From: Planctomycetaceae bacterium | GTDB taxonomy: Bacteria; Planctomycetota; Planctomycetia; Planctomycetales; Planctomycetaceae | Direction: 5' to 3' | Length of the DNA: 64,000 nucleotides | Assembly (NCBI GenBank): GCA_028284485.1 | Contig: JANQRQ010000290.1 | Location: forward strand, 124,001 to 188,000 | Part shown: positions 19,001 through 28,712 of the stretch, piece by piece | How the letters are laid out: each line of letters starts with the position of its first letter | Position numbering within the stretch: the first letter of the stretch is position 1 | Program-made: the position numbers and the translations under genes | Notes under the pieces: generated by a model | Told to the model about the DNA's origin: nothing | The model's database searches: none | Seen by the model: only the letters and a program-made list of their open reading frames with translations

Positions 19001-19063
19001 ATGACCGCCCAAGAGGTCGCCGATCTTTTGGAGTTCCTCACTACGCTGAAGAATGCACCGTGA
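16025..19063 (+). CDS. Secreted sugar dehydrogenase (GSDH-type beta-propeller) fused to a multi-heme cytochrome c tail
   Basis: This 1012-residue protein has a signal peptide, then a glucose/sorbosone dehydrogenase propeller (about residues 75-415; landmarks GGHNGACLKFGPDGYLYVST, WSYGFRNPWKMSFD, GDVGWELWE). A middle region carries CLLCH (C591) and CAHCH (C666) heme sites. The C-terminal planctomycete cytochrome module has CRNCH (C888) with a downstream KSLMPDLLLRDMT segment. Three CxxCH motifs predict three c-type hemes. The propeller family oxidises sugars with PQQ, so electrons may pass directly to the attached hemes. Such fusions are frequent in Planctomycetes; the substrate is unknown. 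It stands alone and divergent from the esterase gene. Confidence 0.9.
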   Translation: MKINRYYVITSWILIASAACLCTMSLLVADERASSQPTVDESQPNRVARYGIDQRIPWTTSRITGSPEPPLPYQLIRAFPKLKFEQPVDITSAPDTDRLFVVELNGKIFSFPNDQQIAEPDLAMDLMAAIPDATRVYGLTFHPEFERNRFCYISYIRQPEDPDGTQVSRFMVSNTDVPVIDPNSEFRIITWKAGGHNGACLKFGPDGYLYVSTGDGSGAFPPDSLHAGQDVSSLLAAILRIDVDHPTAETAYSIPEDNPFVDHAGARGEIWSYGFRNPWKMSFDSTTGDLWVGDVGWELWELVYRVVRGGNYGWSIVEGSQPVHPERKRGPTPILPPTVQHSHIESRSVTGGYVYHGARLPDLEGEYIYGDYVTGKIWGLRHDGQAVVELQELADTTIQIISFAVDNTDELLVMDYSGTLHYLQANPRLESNLDFPTRLTETGLFASVPDHQMADGVVPYSINAEPWADGAIPSRFLAVPEAGTIGVWRDQNVQQGQVKGDWAFPSDTVLAKTLSMEMEKGNPESLRHLETQILHYDQDTWRGYTYIWNDEQTDAVLSDPDGEDRVFTVQDATAPGGQLELQWHFASRAECLLCHTTRSGSIHGFRLEQLNRDHAYGPVTGNQLATLEHLGLFDDPLPESPPKITDPYDASADINERARAYLHINCAHCHRRGGGGTAAIDVQHHHSLQKTNLLDARPTQGTFGIHSAEVLAPGNPYRSVLYYRMAKLGRGRMPYFGSTIVDERGVGLIHDWIASLSTVAQSPGSDEVAEQEAKQSLTKLLQRTQDRKFDSATLAADVKDILASTSGALVTLHAIDDGRINGDLQQMIVDAAASHVDVQVRDLFERFLPDDRRSKRLGAAIKPDQILSIAGNAERGRELFLKSAGVQCRNCHRIDNQGKQVGPDLNEIGKKSTRAQILESILEPSKKIETPYLTYLVETANGIVHTGLLVKQGPEGIVLKDALGNDVQVSADDVEVLVPQPKSLMPDLLLRDMTAQEVADLLEFLTTLKNAP

Positions 19064-19128
19064 TAAGGAATGTGGCCGGACGATTCATTTTGTCGACGCG
19101 TTGAATTCAGTCGAGGTTTGCGACTCTT

Positions 19129-19611
19129 TCAGGCCTCTGGCCAGCAATCCAACACCCGACGCAGCGTGACCAATTGCCCGATGTGGTACGCATTATGATC
19201 GGCAAGCAACAATGCCTCGCGCAGAAGAGTCTGCCCATCGCCATGCGCGAATGGTTCGTGCAAATCGACAGACTCGTCGGAAATGAGTTCACACATCGCC
19301 TGCAAATCGAGTTGAAAGGCAGCAACGCATTGCTGCCACGCCTGCTCATGCGGGGGACCTGCCGTCTCAGGCCAGTACCCATCAGGAAAATCAGGCGAAA
19401 TATGCTCAGCGTCGCGACTGAATTCCAAAATATCCCATTGGCAGATCCGCATGTGCTCCAACAACTGCCAAAGAGTATGCGGCAACGACTCTGGCTTGTG
19501 CGACTGGCATTCGACAGGCACATCGCTGACCGCCCGTTCGAATCCGACGTGAGCGTTGCCGACCGTTAGCAGCCACACCAATTGTTCGCGTAGGGCTCGG
19601 TCATTTGCCAT
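19129..19611 (-). CDS. DinB-family putative metal-dependent protein
   Basis: The 160-residue product fits the DinB/YfiT four-helix fold. The usual metal-binding histidines are present: one in LLEHMRICQWDI and a pair in ADHNAYHIGQLV near the C-terminus. Family members include bacillithiol- or mycothiol-dependent S-transferases and many uncharacterised proteins, so no reaction is assigned. It lies between the plus-strand cytochrome gene (convergent, 65 bp) and the DUF1501 gene on its own strand. Confidence 0.83.
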   Translation of the reverse strand: MANDRALREQLVWLLTVGNAHVGFERAVSDVPVECQSHKPESLPHTLWQLLEHMRICQWDILEFSRDAEHISPDFPDGYWPETAGPPHEQAWQQCVAAFQLDLQAMCELISDESVDLHEPFAHGDGQTLLREALLLADHNAYHIGQLVTLRRVLDCWPEA

Positions 19612-19655
19612 AGATGTGCCTCGAACATTTCCCCTCGGCGCACTGGAAGCGCCTT

Positions 19656-21074
19656 TCAGGCCAGAATTCCTGCAATCGGCTTGCCGATGATCAATTGGTG
19701 TGGACGCTGCAGCGAATCGTAAATGATCGTGTCCTGCGGGATCCCCAGTAAGTGATAAATTGTCGCGGCGAAGTCAGCAGGGTCGTGCGGGTTTTCCGTC
19801 GGATAGGCAGCCGACGCATCCGAGGCCCCGTAGATGGTTCCCGGACGAATTCCGGCACCGGCGACGGCCAAGGAATAAACCCAAGGCCAATGATCGCGTC
19901 CTGCTTTGTTGTTAATGGCGGGGGTTCTGCCGAACTCCGCATTGACGACCACCAACGTGTCGTCCAACATTCCTCGCTCATCCAAATCTTCAAACAATGC
20001 GGAAAAGGCCGCATCCAATGTCGGGGCCAATGATTCTTTCATTTGACCAAAGTTATTGCTGTGCGTGTCCCACGACCCTTTGGGCGTATGGCAGTAGCTG
20101 ATGTTAACCATGGGGACGTTCGATTCCGCCAGTCGCCGGGCTAGCAAACAGCGATAGCCAAACTCCGTGTTGCCGTATCGTTCCCGCGTTGCTGCCGATT
20201 CAGAAGAAAGGTCGAACGCCTGGCGAGTGGCGCTACTTCCCAACAAATCGAACGCACGTTGGTAAAATCCATCGAGATTGGCTGCTTCGCCCGATTCCGC
20301 AATCAATCGTCGCTGCCGATCGAATTGCTGCAGCAGGTTTCGGCGGGCCGCCAAGCGGACCTCGGTCAAATCGTCGTTGGGGCGTACCGCTTCGATTTGA
20401 ACGTCGTCCCCGGCTAACGATTGATCGACAACAAAGCTGGAATGAACAGCCCCCAGAAAGCCCGGCAGTTGCCCATGCAGAACCGTGCCGTTGTTGCGTC
20501 GCATCAACGGGCCGATTCGCACCCAGGTCGGCAGCGACTCGGTCGACGGGCGAATCGAATTGAGGACCGCGCCAAATGGGGGAAAGTCCGTATCGGAAGG
20601 CGGAAAATCTCCCCGCGATTTGATGGAAGCCGGATGCTTATGCCCCGTTTGTGCCGGAAGACAAGCTTGCACGTGGTTCGGGTTCTCGTGCGTCATCGAA
20701 CGCACGACGGCAATTCGATGCGCCAGCATTGCCGTTTTCGGTAGGACCTCGGAAAACTGAATACCGGGGATCGATGTGGCAATTGCCTGGAACTCGCCAC
20801 GAACTTCGGCAGGTCCGTGCGGCTTGGGGTCAAATGTCTCCTGCTGCGGATGCCCGCCATGCAAGAACATCATAATGACACGTTTCGCGCGGCCGAATGT
20901 TCCCGAACTGACTTCACCCAACTCTTGAGCACGCAATAGGTCCGGAAGTGTTAGCGCTAATCCGCCCAATCCCCCGAGGCGCAGAACTTGTCGGCGATTC
21001 CATGTCGCCTGGCGCAAAAAGTCGCGGCATCCCCCGCAGTTACTTCCCGCTCGCGCGCTGGCGGCGTCTCCCAT
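19656..21074 (-). CDS. DUF1501 family protein with Tat-like signal
   Basis: The 472-residue protein has a twin-arginine-like leader (NRRQVLRLGGLGGLALTLPD) and the DUF1501 pattern: VIMMFLHGGHPQQETFDPKP, then NSFVVD-type strands, a central SWDTHSNNFGQMKE and VVVNAEFGRTP with HWPW. The family is related to alkaline phosphatase/sulfatase folds and in planctomycetes is usually encoded next to a DUF1553/DUF1549 cytochrome gene. Here that partner is missing, so this is a stand-alone copy. Export by Tat suggests cofactor loading in the cytoplasm. The substrate is unknown. Confidence 0.9.
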   Translation of the reverse strand: MGDAASARAGSNCGGCRDFLRQATWNRRQVLRLGGLGGLALTLPDLLRAQELGEVSSGTFGRAKRVIMMFLHGGHPQQETFDPKPHGPAEVRGEFQAIATSIPGIQFSEVLPKTAMLAHRIAVVRSMTHENPNHVQACLPAQTGHKHPASIKSRGDFPPSDTDFPPFGAVLNSIRPSTESLPTWVRIGPLMRRNNGTVLHGQLPGFLGAVHSSFVVDQSLAGDDVQIEAVRPNDDLTEVRLAARRNLLQQFDRQRRLIAESGEAANLDGFYQRAFDLLGSSATRQAFDLSSESAATRERYGNTEFGYRCLLARRLAESNVPMVNISYCHTPKGSWDTHSNNFGQMKESLAPTLDAAFSALFEDLDERGMLDDTLVVVNAEFGRTPAINNKAGRDHWPWVYSLAVAGAGIRPGTIYGASDASAAYPTENPHDPADFAATIYHLLGIPQDTIIYDSLQRPHQLIIGKPIAGILA

Positions 21075-21254
21075 GCGACTCCCCCACGATCTTGACTACC
21101 CACTGGTGGTCCGACAAATGGTGTAGAAATTATATCGTCATAGACCGATACAAACAAACACCATTTACCGAGGCAGTGTCGAGCATTTCCCCACGGTGGT
21201 GAAAGTGTTGCTGCCGGGGCGATTCTTACGGCATTGTCGAGACAAGGCCGCGAA

Positions 21255-22304
21255 TCAATCCGCCGTCATCCGATAACTCACTGAGAATTGGTGGGCCGTA
21301 ATATCTTTTGCGTATTTTGATTCCGTCGTTAATCGCCGGGTAGCGACATTGTAGGTGATGACCCGAATCTCATTTTGTGCCGGTAACAAGCGATACAGAC
21401 GCAACGAGCCGTCACCGGAATAGTCCGACAGGCATTCATGAACCAGGTTTCCATGCACACCCGTCGCAATCGTATGCAGGGATTGGGTTCTCGATTGGTC
21501 GCCGCAGCAGATGAGAAAGATATTGGCATGGCGACTTAAACACTTCTCCCACATTTGCTGCGGGGAGTTGCCTCGCTTACCGTGCCGCTTGGACCAAGTC
21601 ATTCGGCCTTTGGGAGCGTCAAAATAGTCGCGTGCCGTTTTGGGTCGGTCTCGTGGGCCGAGATACATATGTGTGGTCACCACGACACGCCGTTTGCTGT
21701 TCCGTGTCAGCACGTCATTGGCCCATTCGAGGACATCGTCGGGGGCGTTACACTCCAAGTGCAGTACCATCATTTCAAGATCGCCGGCCGAAAACAGTTG
21801 ATAACTGTTCGCGTTGTTCTTGAATTGCCCACCGTACCATCTGAAGTCGGCATACAGTTCCGCGGGAAATTGATCAATAAAGTTTTGGGCGTGACCGTTA
21901 CTCAGCATGTCGTGATTCCCGAGGGAAAACCCATAAGGGATTCGGCCGTGCAGCTTGATCATCGCACGCCGAGCAACCTGCCATTGGTCGTCACTTTCGT
22001 AATCATCAACGATGTCGCCGACATGACTTACGAATTTGATGTTTTGCGCCCGGGAGTTTTTGATAATCCAATCAATTTGCTTGGTGAACAACTCGGGATT
22101 TCTAGCTGCGTACACCTGCGTATCGGGCAGCACAACAATGCTAAACGACTTTGAAGGCGCAGCATCCAACGGCTGCTGATCGTCGGCGATTGACGATCGA
22201 ACGGCATACATCCCCACCAGCAAGGCGAGCAACGATTTGTAGAAGCGGTGCACCGCTACACTCCGAGAATTCGGCCTCAAAGAATTGACCTGAGTCGACG
22301 ACAA
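21255..22304 (-). CDS. Secreted calcineurin-like metallophosphoesterase
   Basis: The 349-residue product has a signal-like N-terminus (LLALLVGMYAVRSSIA). The metallophosphoesterase motif series is VLPDTQVY, then SHVGDIVDD, SLGNHDM and VVTTHMYLG. These provide the Asp, His and Asn metal ligands of a two-metal phosphoesterase. The C-terminal half lacks a known domain. The substrate cannot be told; nucleotide, phospholipid or protein phosphate are all possible. It is transcribed alone on the minus strand. Confidence 0.88.
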   Translation of the reverse strand: MSSTQVNSLRPNSRSVAVHRFYKSLLALLVGMYAVRSSIADDQQPLDAAPSKSFSIVVLPDTQVYAARNPELFTKQIDWIIKNSRAQNIKFVSHVGDIVDDYESDDQWQVARRAMIKLHGRIPYGFSLGNHDMLSNGHAQNFIDQFPAELYADFRWYGGQFKNNANSYQLFSAGDLEMMVLHLECNAPDDVLEWANDVLTRNSKRRVVVTTHMYLGPRDRPKTARDYFDAPKGRMTWSKRHGKRGNSPQQMWEKCLSRHANIFLICCGDQSRTQSLHTIATGVHGNLVHECLSDYSGDGSLRLYRLLPAQNEIRVITYNVATRRLTTESKYAKDITAHQFSVSYRMTAD

Positions 22305-22484
22305 GAAGAAGGGAACGCATTAGTCGAAACACTCTGTGCGTGACATCATTTGTAACAAATTTCTTGGGCCGCGTCACGTAATGATCGCCCCTGGTAACGC
22401 TACCTCGTATGCTGGCAGACACGAACATAATTCACTAGCATTCGCCCGTTAATAAGAACTTTGAGCCGGGTCGTGTGAATTCAG

Positions 22485-23021
22485 ATGCATACGCCCCGCG
22501 AAATGGGTCCGCTTCATAAATTTTGGATTCCCGTGCTGCATACCATGTTGGAAATCGTTTCCGGGGGACAAACTGGCGTCGATCGCGCAGCTTTGGATGC
22601 TGCCTTGGATCAGGGATTCGAGTGCGGCGGCTGGTGCCCTCGCGGCCGAAAAGCGGAAGACGGTATTATCGGGCAGCGGTATCCGTTGCAAGAAACGCCG
22701 TCGAAGTCTTACTCCCAGCGCACAAAATGGAATGTCCGAGATTCGGACGGTACGCTCATCTTATGCATCGGCCCGTTGAGCGGTGGGACGGCACTGACGA
22801 AGTCTGCAACGGAAACACAGTCGAAGCCCTGTTTTGTCGTGGACCTGAATCAACATGACCCGATCGACGCCATTCTCGAGTGGATTACAACGCACCAAAT
22901 CCATATTTTGAATGTCGCCGGTCCCCGTGAAAGCCAATGTCCCGGCATTGCGGATCTGGCGACCACGTTTCTGATACGGTTGTTCGCATCGCTCGTTGAA
23001 AAAGATCCCGTGCAAAACTAA
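22485..23021 (+). CDS. Putative molybdenum carrier-like (Rossmann, YpsA/LOG-related) protein
   Basis: The conserved part begins near residue 21 ([20 protein letters not shown]) and continues with [34 protein letters not shown] and NVAGPRES. This is the pattern of the putative molybdenum carrier family, a Rossmann-like fold related to nucleotide-binding LOG/YpsA proteins. The family name comes from a structure with bound molybdate; the physiological ligand is not settled. The first start is ATG at 22485; the ATG at 22545 would begin exactly at the conserved domain and may be the true one. No ribosome site decides between them. Confidence 0.8.
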   Translation: MHTPREMGPLHKFWIPVLHTMLEIVSGGQTGVDRAALDAALDQGFECGGWCPRGRKAEDGIIGQRYPLQETPSKSYSQRTKWNVRDSDGTLILCIGPLSGGTALTKSATETQSKPCFVVDLNQHDPIDAILEWITTHQIHILNVAGPRESQCPGIADLATTFLIRLFASLVEKDPVQN

Positions 23022-23125
23022 TTCGATTCGGACGGCACGATGCTGCGGGATTAAACGTTTCTCTTGTATCCAAATTCGTTCTGCCGGTCATCGACGGCGA
23101 ACCGCAAACCAAACTGAGAAGTCTT

Positions 23126-24799
23126 ATGTCGCGACAATACATCATGTCTATCGAGGGCCTCACTCGGATCTACGAGCAAAAAGAAGTTTTGCACGATATC
23201 TGGCTGGCGTTTTTCCCAGGGGCCAAGATCGGCGTCCTCGGGGAGAACGGCTCTGGGAAGAGTACCTTGCTGAGAATCATGGCCGGTGAAGATCAGGACT
23301 ACATGGGTACGGTCCGACCGCTGAAGGGAATCAAAATCGGATACTTCCCGCAAGAACCACGTTTGGACGATTCACTGACCGTGGAAGAGTGCCTGCAACA
23401 GGCGGTCGAAGACTCTCGCCAGGTGCTCGATCGGTTTAACGAATTGAATATGAAGCTAGCGGAAGATTTGTCTCCCGAGGAAATGGAGAAGGTCCTCGAC
23501 GAACAGGCGCGTGTTCAGGATCAAATCGACGCCGCCAATCTGTGGGAATTGGACCGGACACTCGAGATGGCCAGCGATGCCATGCGACTACCGCCCGGCG
23601 ATGCCAAAATTGAACATCTTTCCGGGGGTGAAAAACGGCGAGTCGCGTTATGCGTCATCCTGCTGCAAAGCCCCGACATGCTGCTGCTCGACGAACCGAC
23701 CAACCATCTCGATGCAGAATCGGTGGCATGGCTCGAACGGTTTTTGGACGAGTTTCCCGGGACCGTCGTTGCCGTGACGCACGATCGCTACTTCCTGGAT
23801 AATGTCGCCGGTTGGATCTTGGAACTCGACCGCGGAGAAGGATATCCCTACGAAGGGAACTACTCGTCATGGTTGGAGCAAAAGCAGGCACGCTTGCGGG
23901 TCGAGGAAAACAAAGAGACACGCCGGCAGCGAACGCTCGGCCGTGAGTTGGATTGGGTCCGCATGTCTCCCAAAGCGCGGTCCACGAAAAATAAAGCCCG
24001 TTTACAACGATACGAGGAACTAGCCGCCCAAAAGTATGATGCCCGCGACGACGCCTCGGTCATTCAAATTCCGGTTTCCAAACCGCTCGGCGATTTAGTG
24101 GTTCGCGCGGAGAATCTTTCCAAAGCATTCGACGACAAACTGCTGTTTGAAAATCTCGAGTTCGATTTACCACGTGGCGGTATTGTCGGTGTGATTGGCC
24201 CCAACGGCGCCGGCAAAACGACATTGTTCAAAATGATTATGGGCCAGGAAGAACCGACCGAGGGAACCTTGCGGATCGGCAACACGGTGATGCTGTCTTA
24301 CGTCGATCAAACGCGTGATGCATTGAGTCCCGAGAAAACGATCTACGAAGAGGTTTCCGGAGGTCTCGATTTGCTGGAAGTCGGCGGGACCGAAATCCAT
24401 GCCCGCAGCTACGTCGGTCGGTTCAATTTCAAGGGACCCGACCAACAGAAACTTGTCGGCCAATTGTCAGGTGGGGAAAGAAACCGCGTGCATTTGGCCA
24501 AGCTATTGCGGTCTGGTGGGAATTTGCTGTTGCTGGACGAACCAACCAACGATCTCGACGTCGACACGCTGCGATCGTTGGAAGAAGGCCTTATGGAATT
24601 CGGCGGCTGCGCGATGGTCACGAGCCACGATCGCTGGTTTCTCGATCGAATTGCGACGCACATTCTGGCCTTCGAAGGAGGTAGTTCGGTCGTCTGGTTT
24701 GAAGGCAACTACAAAATGTACGAGATCCAGCGTAAAGAGCGACTCGGGCGGGAAGCCGATCAACCGCACCGCATTCGGTATCGCCGGCTGTCTACTTGA
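23126..24799 (+). CDS. ettA: Energy-dependent translational throttle protein EttA (ABC-F ATPase)
   Basis: The 557-residue protein has two ABC cassettes joined by a linker and no membrane segments. Walker A motifs are GENGSGKST and GPNGAGKTT; the signatures are [12 protein letters not shown] and [11 protein letters not shown]; the Walker B/EQ2 segments are [11 protein letters not shown] and [11 protein letters not shown]. The linker region [20 protein letters not shown] is diagnostic of EttA. EttA binds the ribosomal E site and gates the first elongation step according to energy charge. Length and order match the E. coli protein (555). It stands alone and converges on the membrane/TPR gene. 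Confidence 0.95.
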   Translation: MSRQYIMSIEGLTRIYEQKEVLHDIWLAFFPGAKIGVLGENGSGKSTLLRIMAGEDQDYMGTVRPLKGIKIGYFPQEPRLDDSLTVEECLQQAVEDSRQVLDRFNELNMKLAEDLSPEEMEKVLDEQARVQDQIDAANLWELDRTLEMASDAMRLPPGDAKIEHLSGGEKRRVALCVILLQSPDMLLLDEPTNHLDAESVAWLERFLDEFPGTVVAVTHDRYFLDNVAGWILELDRGEGYPYEGNYSSWLEQKQARLRVEENKETRRQRTLGRELDWVRMSPKARSTKNKARLQRYEELAAQKYDARDDASVIQIPVSKPLGDLVVRAENLSKAFDDKLLFENLEFDLPRGGIVGVIGPNGAGKTTLFKMIMGQEEPTEGTLRIGNTVMLSYVDQTRDALSPEKTIYEEVSGGLDLLEVGGTEIHARSYVGRFNFKGPDQQKLVGQLSGGERNRVHLAKLLRSGGNLLLLDEPTNDLDVDTLRSLEEGLMEFGGCAMVTSHDRWFLDRIATHILAFEGGSSVVWFEGNYKMYEIQRKERLGREADQPHRIRYRRLST

Positions 24800-24844
24800 G
24801 GGAGCATGTGACGATCAACGCGGCCAAGCTTGCAAAAGCTCATG

Positions 24845-27800
24845 CTAGGAATTCTCGGAATTCGCCGGCTCTTCCGGAGCGAACATATCAGGCGAAACCG
24901 GAATCTTCTCGTGATCCGGTTCAACATCGATAATTTCGTCGGTCAGCAGGTAAAGATAAAACTGAACCAACGTGGCGAATTGAGTGTTGGGATCGGCCTC
25001 CAGGACCTTGCGAAAATACCGTTCTGCCTGTTGGAGATTTCCCACTTCGAGATGGCCGATCGCAATGTTCCATAACAAAGCTCCACTCTCACCGGCATGA
25101 CGATAGACCAAATCTTCGACCGCTGCGGTGTGCTGGATCGGCCAGATGATTCGCTCATTCCCGATGAGCGGCGCCGGCGGCTGGGCCAACGGCAACGTCT
25201 GCACCAAGCCTGTTAACCGCTTCCGATCGCGGAGCTTGATCTCCTCATTCCAAAGATCAAGCGATTCGGCATAACCGGCATTGGCGAGGTGCACCAGGGC
25301 GGCAACGGCACGCCATTCGATCGATCCGAGTCGGCTTTCATCGAAATCCTCTTCTGACTCGCTGTACCCGGTGATAATCAGTTCGATCTGACGAATGACC
25401 TGCAGCGCTTCATCGGCTCGACCAACTTCCATTAACAGTATTGCCTGCATTCGCTGAGCTTGCAGGTTTTGAACGAGCTCGCTCGGGTCGACGCTTTCCA
25501 AAGTTTCGAGTGCCAACGCCGAAAACCCCAGCTGGCTAAGCCGTTGGGCCGTTGCGAACCAGTTCTTCTCCTTGTCGGGGTTCTTGTCGAGTTGCTCGCG
25601 AACTTCGCTCAATTCGGATTCGTAAAGGTCCCGGAGCGCCCCATACTGCTGATCAAAGCTCTCTGCTTGCTCCCCACCCGGATCATTCGCCGCAAGCAGT
25701 TCCTCGGTGGCATGCAGTTCGCGCAACGCAAGGTCTTTCTTGTCAAACTGAATGTACATATCCATTAACGCCATATGCGCCAATTGATTGTCCGGCTCGA
25801 TGATCAAGGCTTGGTTGTATGCATGCACAGTCTGGTAGTACCGCAGGATCGATGCATCGGGGCATAAAGTCTTCTCGAAGTCGTGCAGTGCACGATACGC
25901 CGCTCCCAACTGACGAAAGGCGTGCGCATTGTTGGGATCTCTGACAAGGCCCTCGTTAGCGGCCCGCACGACCAAGTAGATCAACGAAAGCGAAGTGGCG
26001 TGGTCTCCGGCAAGAATGCCGAGCGAGCTGATGTAATGGTCGGAACGACGTACCGAATTTGGAACTGGTTCGTCATACGGCGTGAGGATTTTCTTGTAGA
26101 CCGACTGCGGCTGCGGCCAGTCAATTCGAGCGACCGAGTTCTCATCACCTTCCACATTGGTACGGAAGGCGGCATCGACAAAGCTGAATCGATTGCGATC
26201 GAGAAACTCAGAAAGTTCGGCGTCGTCGGTATCGGTACGATAAAAGATGGCTGTCGTCACCCCCAACTTGGCCAATTGCCAGCTATCGGGCGAGTACAGC
26301 AAATCCCGGTAGGTTTGATAATCCAAATCCTTGTTGGGATTGGTGATGGGAAACAATCGTGGAATGACGTGTGTGATGCGAAAGCGGTTGAAGATCTCTT
26401 TCCAAAGTTCGCTGTCGCCGACCCACGATGTGGGGCTACCATCGGCTTCCGGATCGAGTTGCAGCGACTCCAGAATTCCGGTTTGGGGAGCTTCTTCGTC
26501 TTGTTCTTCGGCGATGCGCAAAGCATGGCGAGCCTGATCATGCAGCAGCAAAATGTCGTTGTCCCCTTCCCCGGCGTAGAGGCTGACGCGCGAATCGACA
26601 AAGGGACGTTGGTCGACCCAGATCAGCAAATCGCCCTGCGCGGGCACAAAATTGAAGGGCCGATCGTCGAATGACCCTTCCAGGTCGCTGCGAAACCCTT
26701 CAATAGCCAAAACCAACCGTGGATGAAAGCCGACTCCGATTTGGGCACCATCGGGTCCCGACAAACGGTCGCTGCTGCCCAGAAACGCGAGTGCAAATAT
26801 CGCCAGAACGGTCACAGCACGACCACCTCGGGAAAACACAAGCTCGCGAGTTTCGATCGAATAGGTCTGCCGAAAGTTCGATTGATACCATTGCTGAGCA
26901 TTCAACGTTCCCAAGGCACAGGCCACTAAGGCGGCAGCGGGAAGATTCTGTCCGACCGACGCCGCAAAAAGACAGAACCCCACGTAAACCAATAACATTC
27001 CCCAGTCACATTTCGCCCGGTTAAGAATAAACGCCACACCAGCGGTAACTAACGTAAAGATGCCCGCCAGACTGTGAACTCGTAATGACGACCAGAATCC
27101 CGAATCGAGAATGGAGTAGTTCATATGTTCTGCGGTCGACATCGCTGACGCGGCTGAAGATGCGGCATAATCGCGAAGCACGGGGTAGTCCGTCCCGTAC
27201 AACACCGTCGGCGACAACCAGGCATGCCAACCAAAGGGATTGCCTAACGCGGCAACGACCGACGCACCCACGGCAAAACACAGCTGCCGATGTGCACCCG
27301 ACGAAAGGGCATTCGAACCGCCGGCCATGCGACCGATGGTCGAACCGACTGCGTATAGGATCAACAAGCACAGTCCGAGATACAGTTTTGGATCCAGATT
27401 GCTCCAAATGAGCACGATGGGAACCAACCACCAAATCTGCCGCGAACTCGGATCGAGCCGCCAACAGAATAGAATCCACAATACCAAAGCAAGACCCAAC
27501 AAAGTGATCACGTCGGGCAAGGCAATGAACTGCGGGTAGCAGGCTAAAAGCGCTAAGGCTCCCATAACGGAACCCCACCACGACGAAACGTTTGGCTGAG
27601 AAATTCGACCGACAAGCCAAAACGTGATCGCTGCCAGCAATGCCGTAAAGATCGAAATGCCAATCGCCCCGGAAAGGGAAAAGATTCCCGCGACCGCTAA
27701 GTCAAACAACCAGGAGAGATTGATCCATTGATGATCGGAGGCCGTCGACGAGAAAACATCAACTGACGGAGGCAACCAACCATTGCTAGCGATGTACTGT

Positions 27801-28180
27801 CCGGTTTTAATGTGCACCAAAGTCCGCGTATCGTGGATTTGCACGCAGCCCATTAAAAACGCCAGCAGAACGACCGCCCACCGCAGCACAAAGTCGCCTC
27901 GAATCGCTTCATCTTCGACCAGTTCCGGCGTCAGTGGCTCCCATTCGGGGAGCCCCTCATCATCCGGTATCTCCGTGGGCTCTCCCGCAGCCGATTCCTC
28001 ATCGGCTGGAGCCTCGACGTCTGAATCGCCTTCGGTCGATTCGCTGGCCGGACTCTCAGACGCCGGTTCCGTCGAATCGCCGTCCGATGGAGGTTTTTGG
28101 GCAGGCGCACGCCCCTCGTCGTCGGGGTCGTTACGGGAGGCGTCTTGCGGCGGAGTTGCGTCGTCGTCGAACGTTGTCAC
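24845..28180 (-). CDS. Large membrane protein with C-terminal TPR region
   Basis: The 1111-residue product begins with about 90 acidic, proline-rich residues of low complexity. A multi-pass membrane region follows (about residues 98-480; segments such as [28 protein letters not shown] and [12 protein letters not shown]). The C-terminal half is soluble and helical with TPR-like units (for example [20 protein letters not shown] and [19 protein letters not shown]). The layout resembles polytopic envelope proteins with periplasmic TPR platforms. No glycosyltransferase or ligase signature is certain. The start is GTG at 28180. Function unknown. Confidence 0.85.
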   Translation of the reverse strand: MTTFDDDATPPQDASRNDPDDEGRAPAQKPPSDGDSTEPASESPASESTEGDSDVEAPADEESAAGEPTEIPDDEGLPEWEPLTPELVEDEAIRGDFVLRWAVVLLAFLMGCVQIHDTRTLVHIKTGQYIASNGWLPPSVDVFSSTASDHQWINLSWLFDLAVAGIFSLSGAIGISIFTALLAAITFWLVGRISQPNVSSWWGSVMGALALLACYPQFIALPDVITLLGLALVLWILFCWRLDPSSRQIWWLVPIVLIWSNLDPKLYLGLCLLILYAVGSTIGRMAGGSNALSSGAHRQLCFAVGASVVAALGNPFGWHAWLSPTVLYGTDYPVLRDYAASSAASAMSTAEHMNYSILDSGFWSSLRVHSLAGIFTLVTAGVAFILNRAKCDWGMLLVYVGFCLFAASVGQNLPAAALVACALGTLNAQQWYQSNFRQTYSIETRELVFSRGGRAVTVLAIFALAFLGSSDRLSGPDGAQIGVGFHPRLVLAIEGFRSDLEGSFDDRPFNFVPAQGDLLIWVDQRPFVDSRVSLYAGEGDNDILLLHDQARHALRIAEEQDEEAPQTGILESLQLDPEADGSPTSWVGDSELWKEIFNRFRITHVIPRLFPITNPNKDLDYQTYRDLLYSPDSWQLAKLGVTTAIFYRTDTDDAELSEFLDRNRFSFVDAAFRTNVEGDENSVARIDWPQPQSVYKKILTPYDEPVPNSVRRSDHYISSLGILAGDHATSLSLIYLVVRAANEGLVRDPNNAHAFRQLGAAYRALHDFEKTLCPDASILRYYQTVHAYNQALIIEPDNQLAHMALMDMYIQFDKKDLALRELHATEELLAANDPGGEQAESFDQQYGALRDLYESELSEVREQLDKNPDKEKNWFATAQRLSQLGFSALALETLESVDPSELVQNLQAQRMQAILLMEVGRADEALQVIRQIELIITGYSESEEDFDESRLGSIEWRAVAALVHLANAGYAESLDLWNEEIKLRDRKRLTGLVQTLPLAQPPAPLIGNERIIWPIQHTAAVEDLVYRHAGESGALLWNIAIGHLEVGNLQQAERYFRKVLEADPNTQFATLVQFYLYLLTDEIIDVEPDHEKIPVSPDMFAPEEPANSENS

Positions 28181-28712
28181 GGAGCTTCTCAGTATTGTCA
28201 GAGGTTACAAAAAAGAGTTCCGTCCGGCAGGGGCCCGCACAATACGATCAACCGTCCGATCGCAGCCATGGAGAGTTTTCTCAAATAGACAGTTCGATAA
28301 TGACAACGCCGACGCACCTTCGCACGATGTGCACGCACGAGAAAATCCTGTGCCATGTCGTGCTCGCGTTCCAATAATTCGATACAGAAACTCCCTTAGC
28401 TCCATGGCAGCGGAACCAGGTAAACGGAATTTTTGGGGGGTTATTGGTTCCAATGCTACGCCCTATTGCAGAGCCTGGTCAAGCATGAACAAACAGCTCG
28501 ATGAACGGTTCCACGATTCGAACTGTTCGGCTTATGACAACAGTTACTACGCCGAGAACCGGCGGAATGTTGGCGAAACTCGTTGAACGAGACAGCCTCG
28601 TTGGCAGCGTGCGAATAGCCGTTCCAGACAACGGATTTACAATCGATATAACCGCTAAACGGACTCGCTTCGAGGGCAGAATCGTCCGCTTGGCCAGCGG
28701 AGACCTCGCTGC
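28181..28712. other. Intergenic region between the membrane/TPR gene and serS, no gene supported
   Basis: Short open frames on both strands (for example 28205-28453 and 28456-28740 minus) have no ribosome site, no recognisable domain and overlapping alternatives. No tRNA, strong hairpin or terminator was noticed. The region probably holds the membrane/TPR gene promoter and the 3' end of the serS transcript. Confidence 0.4.
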
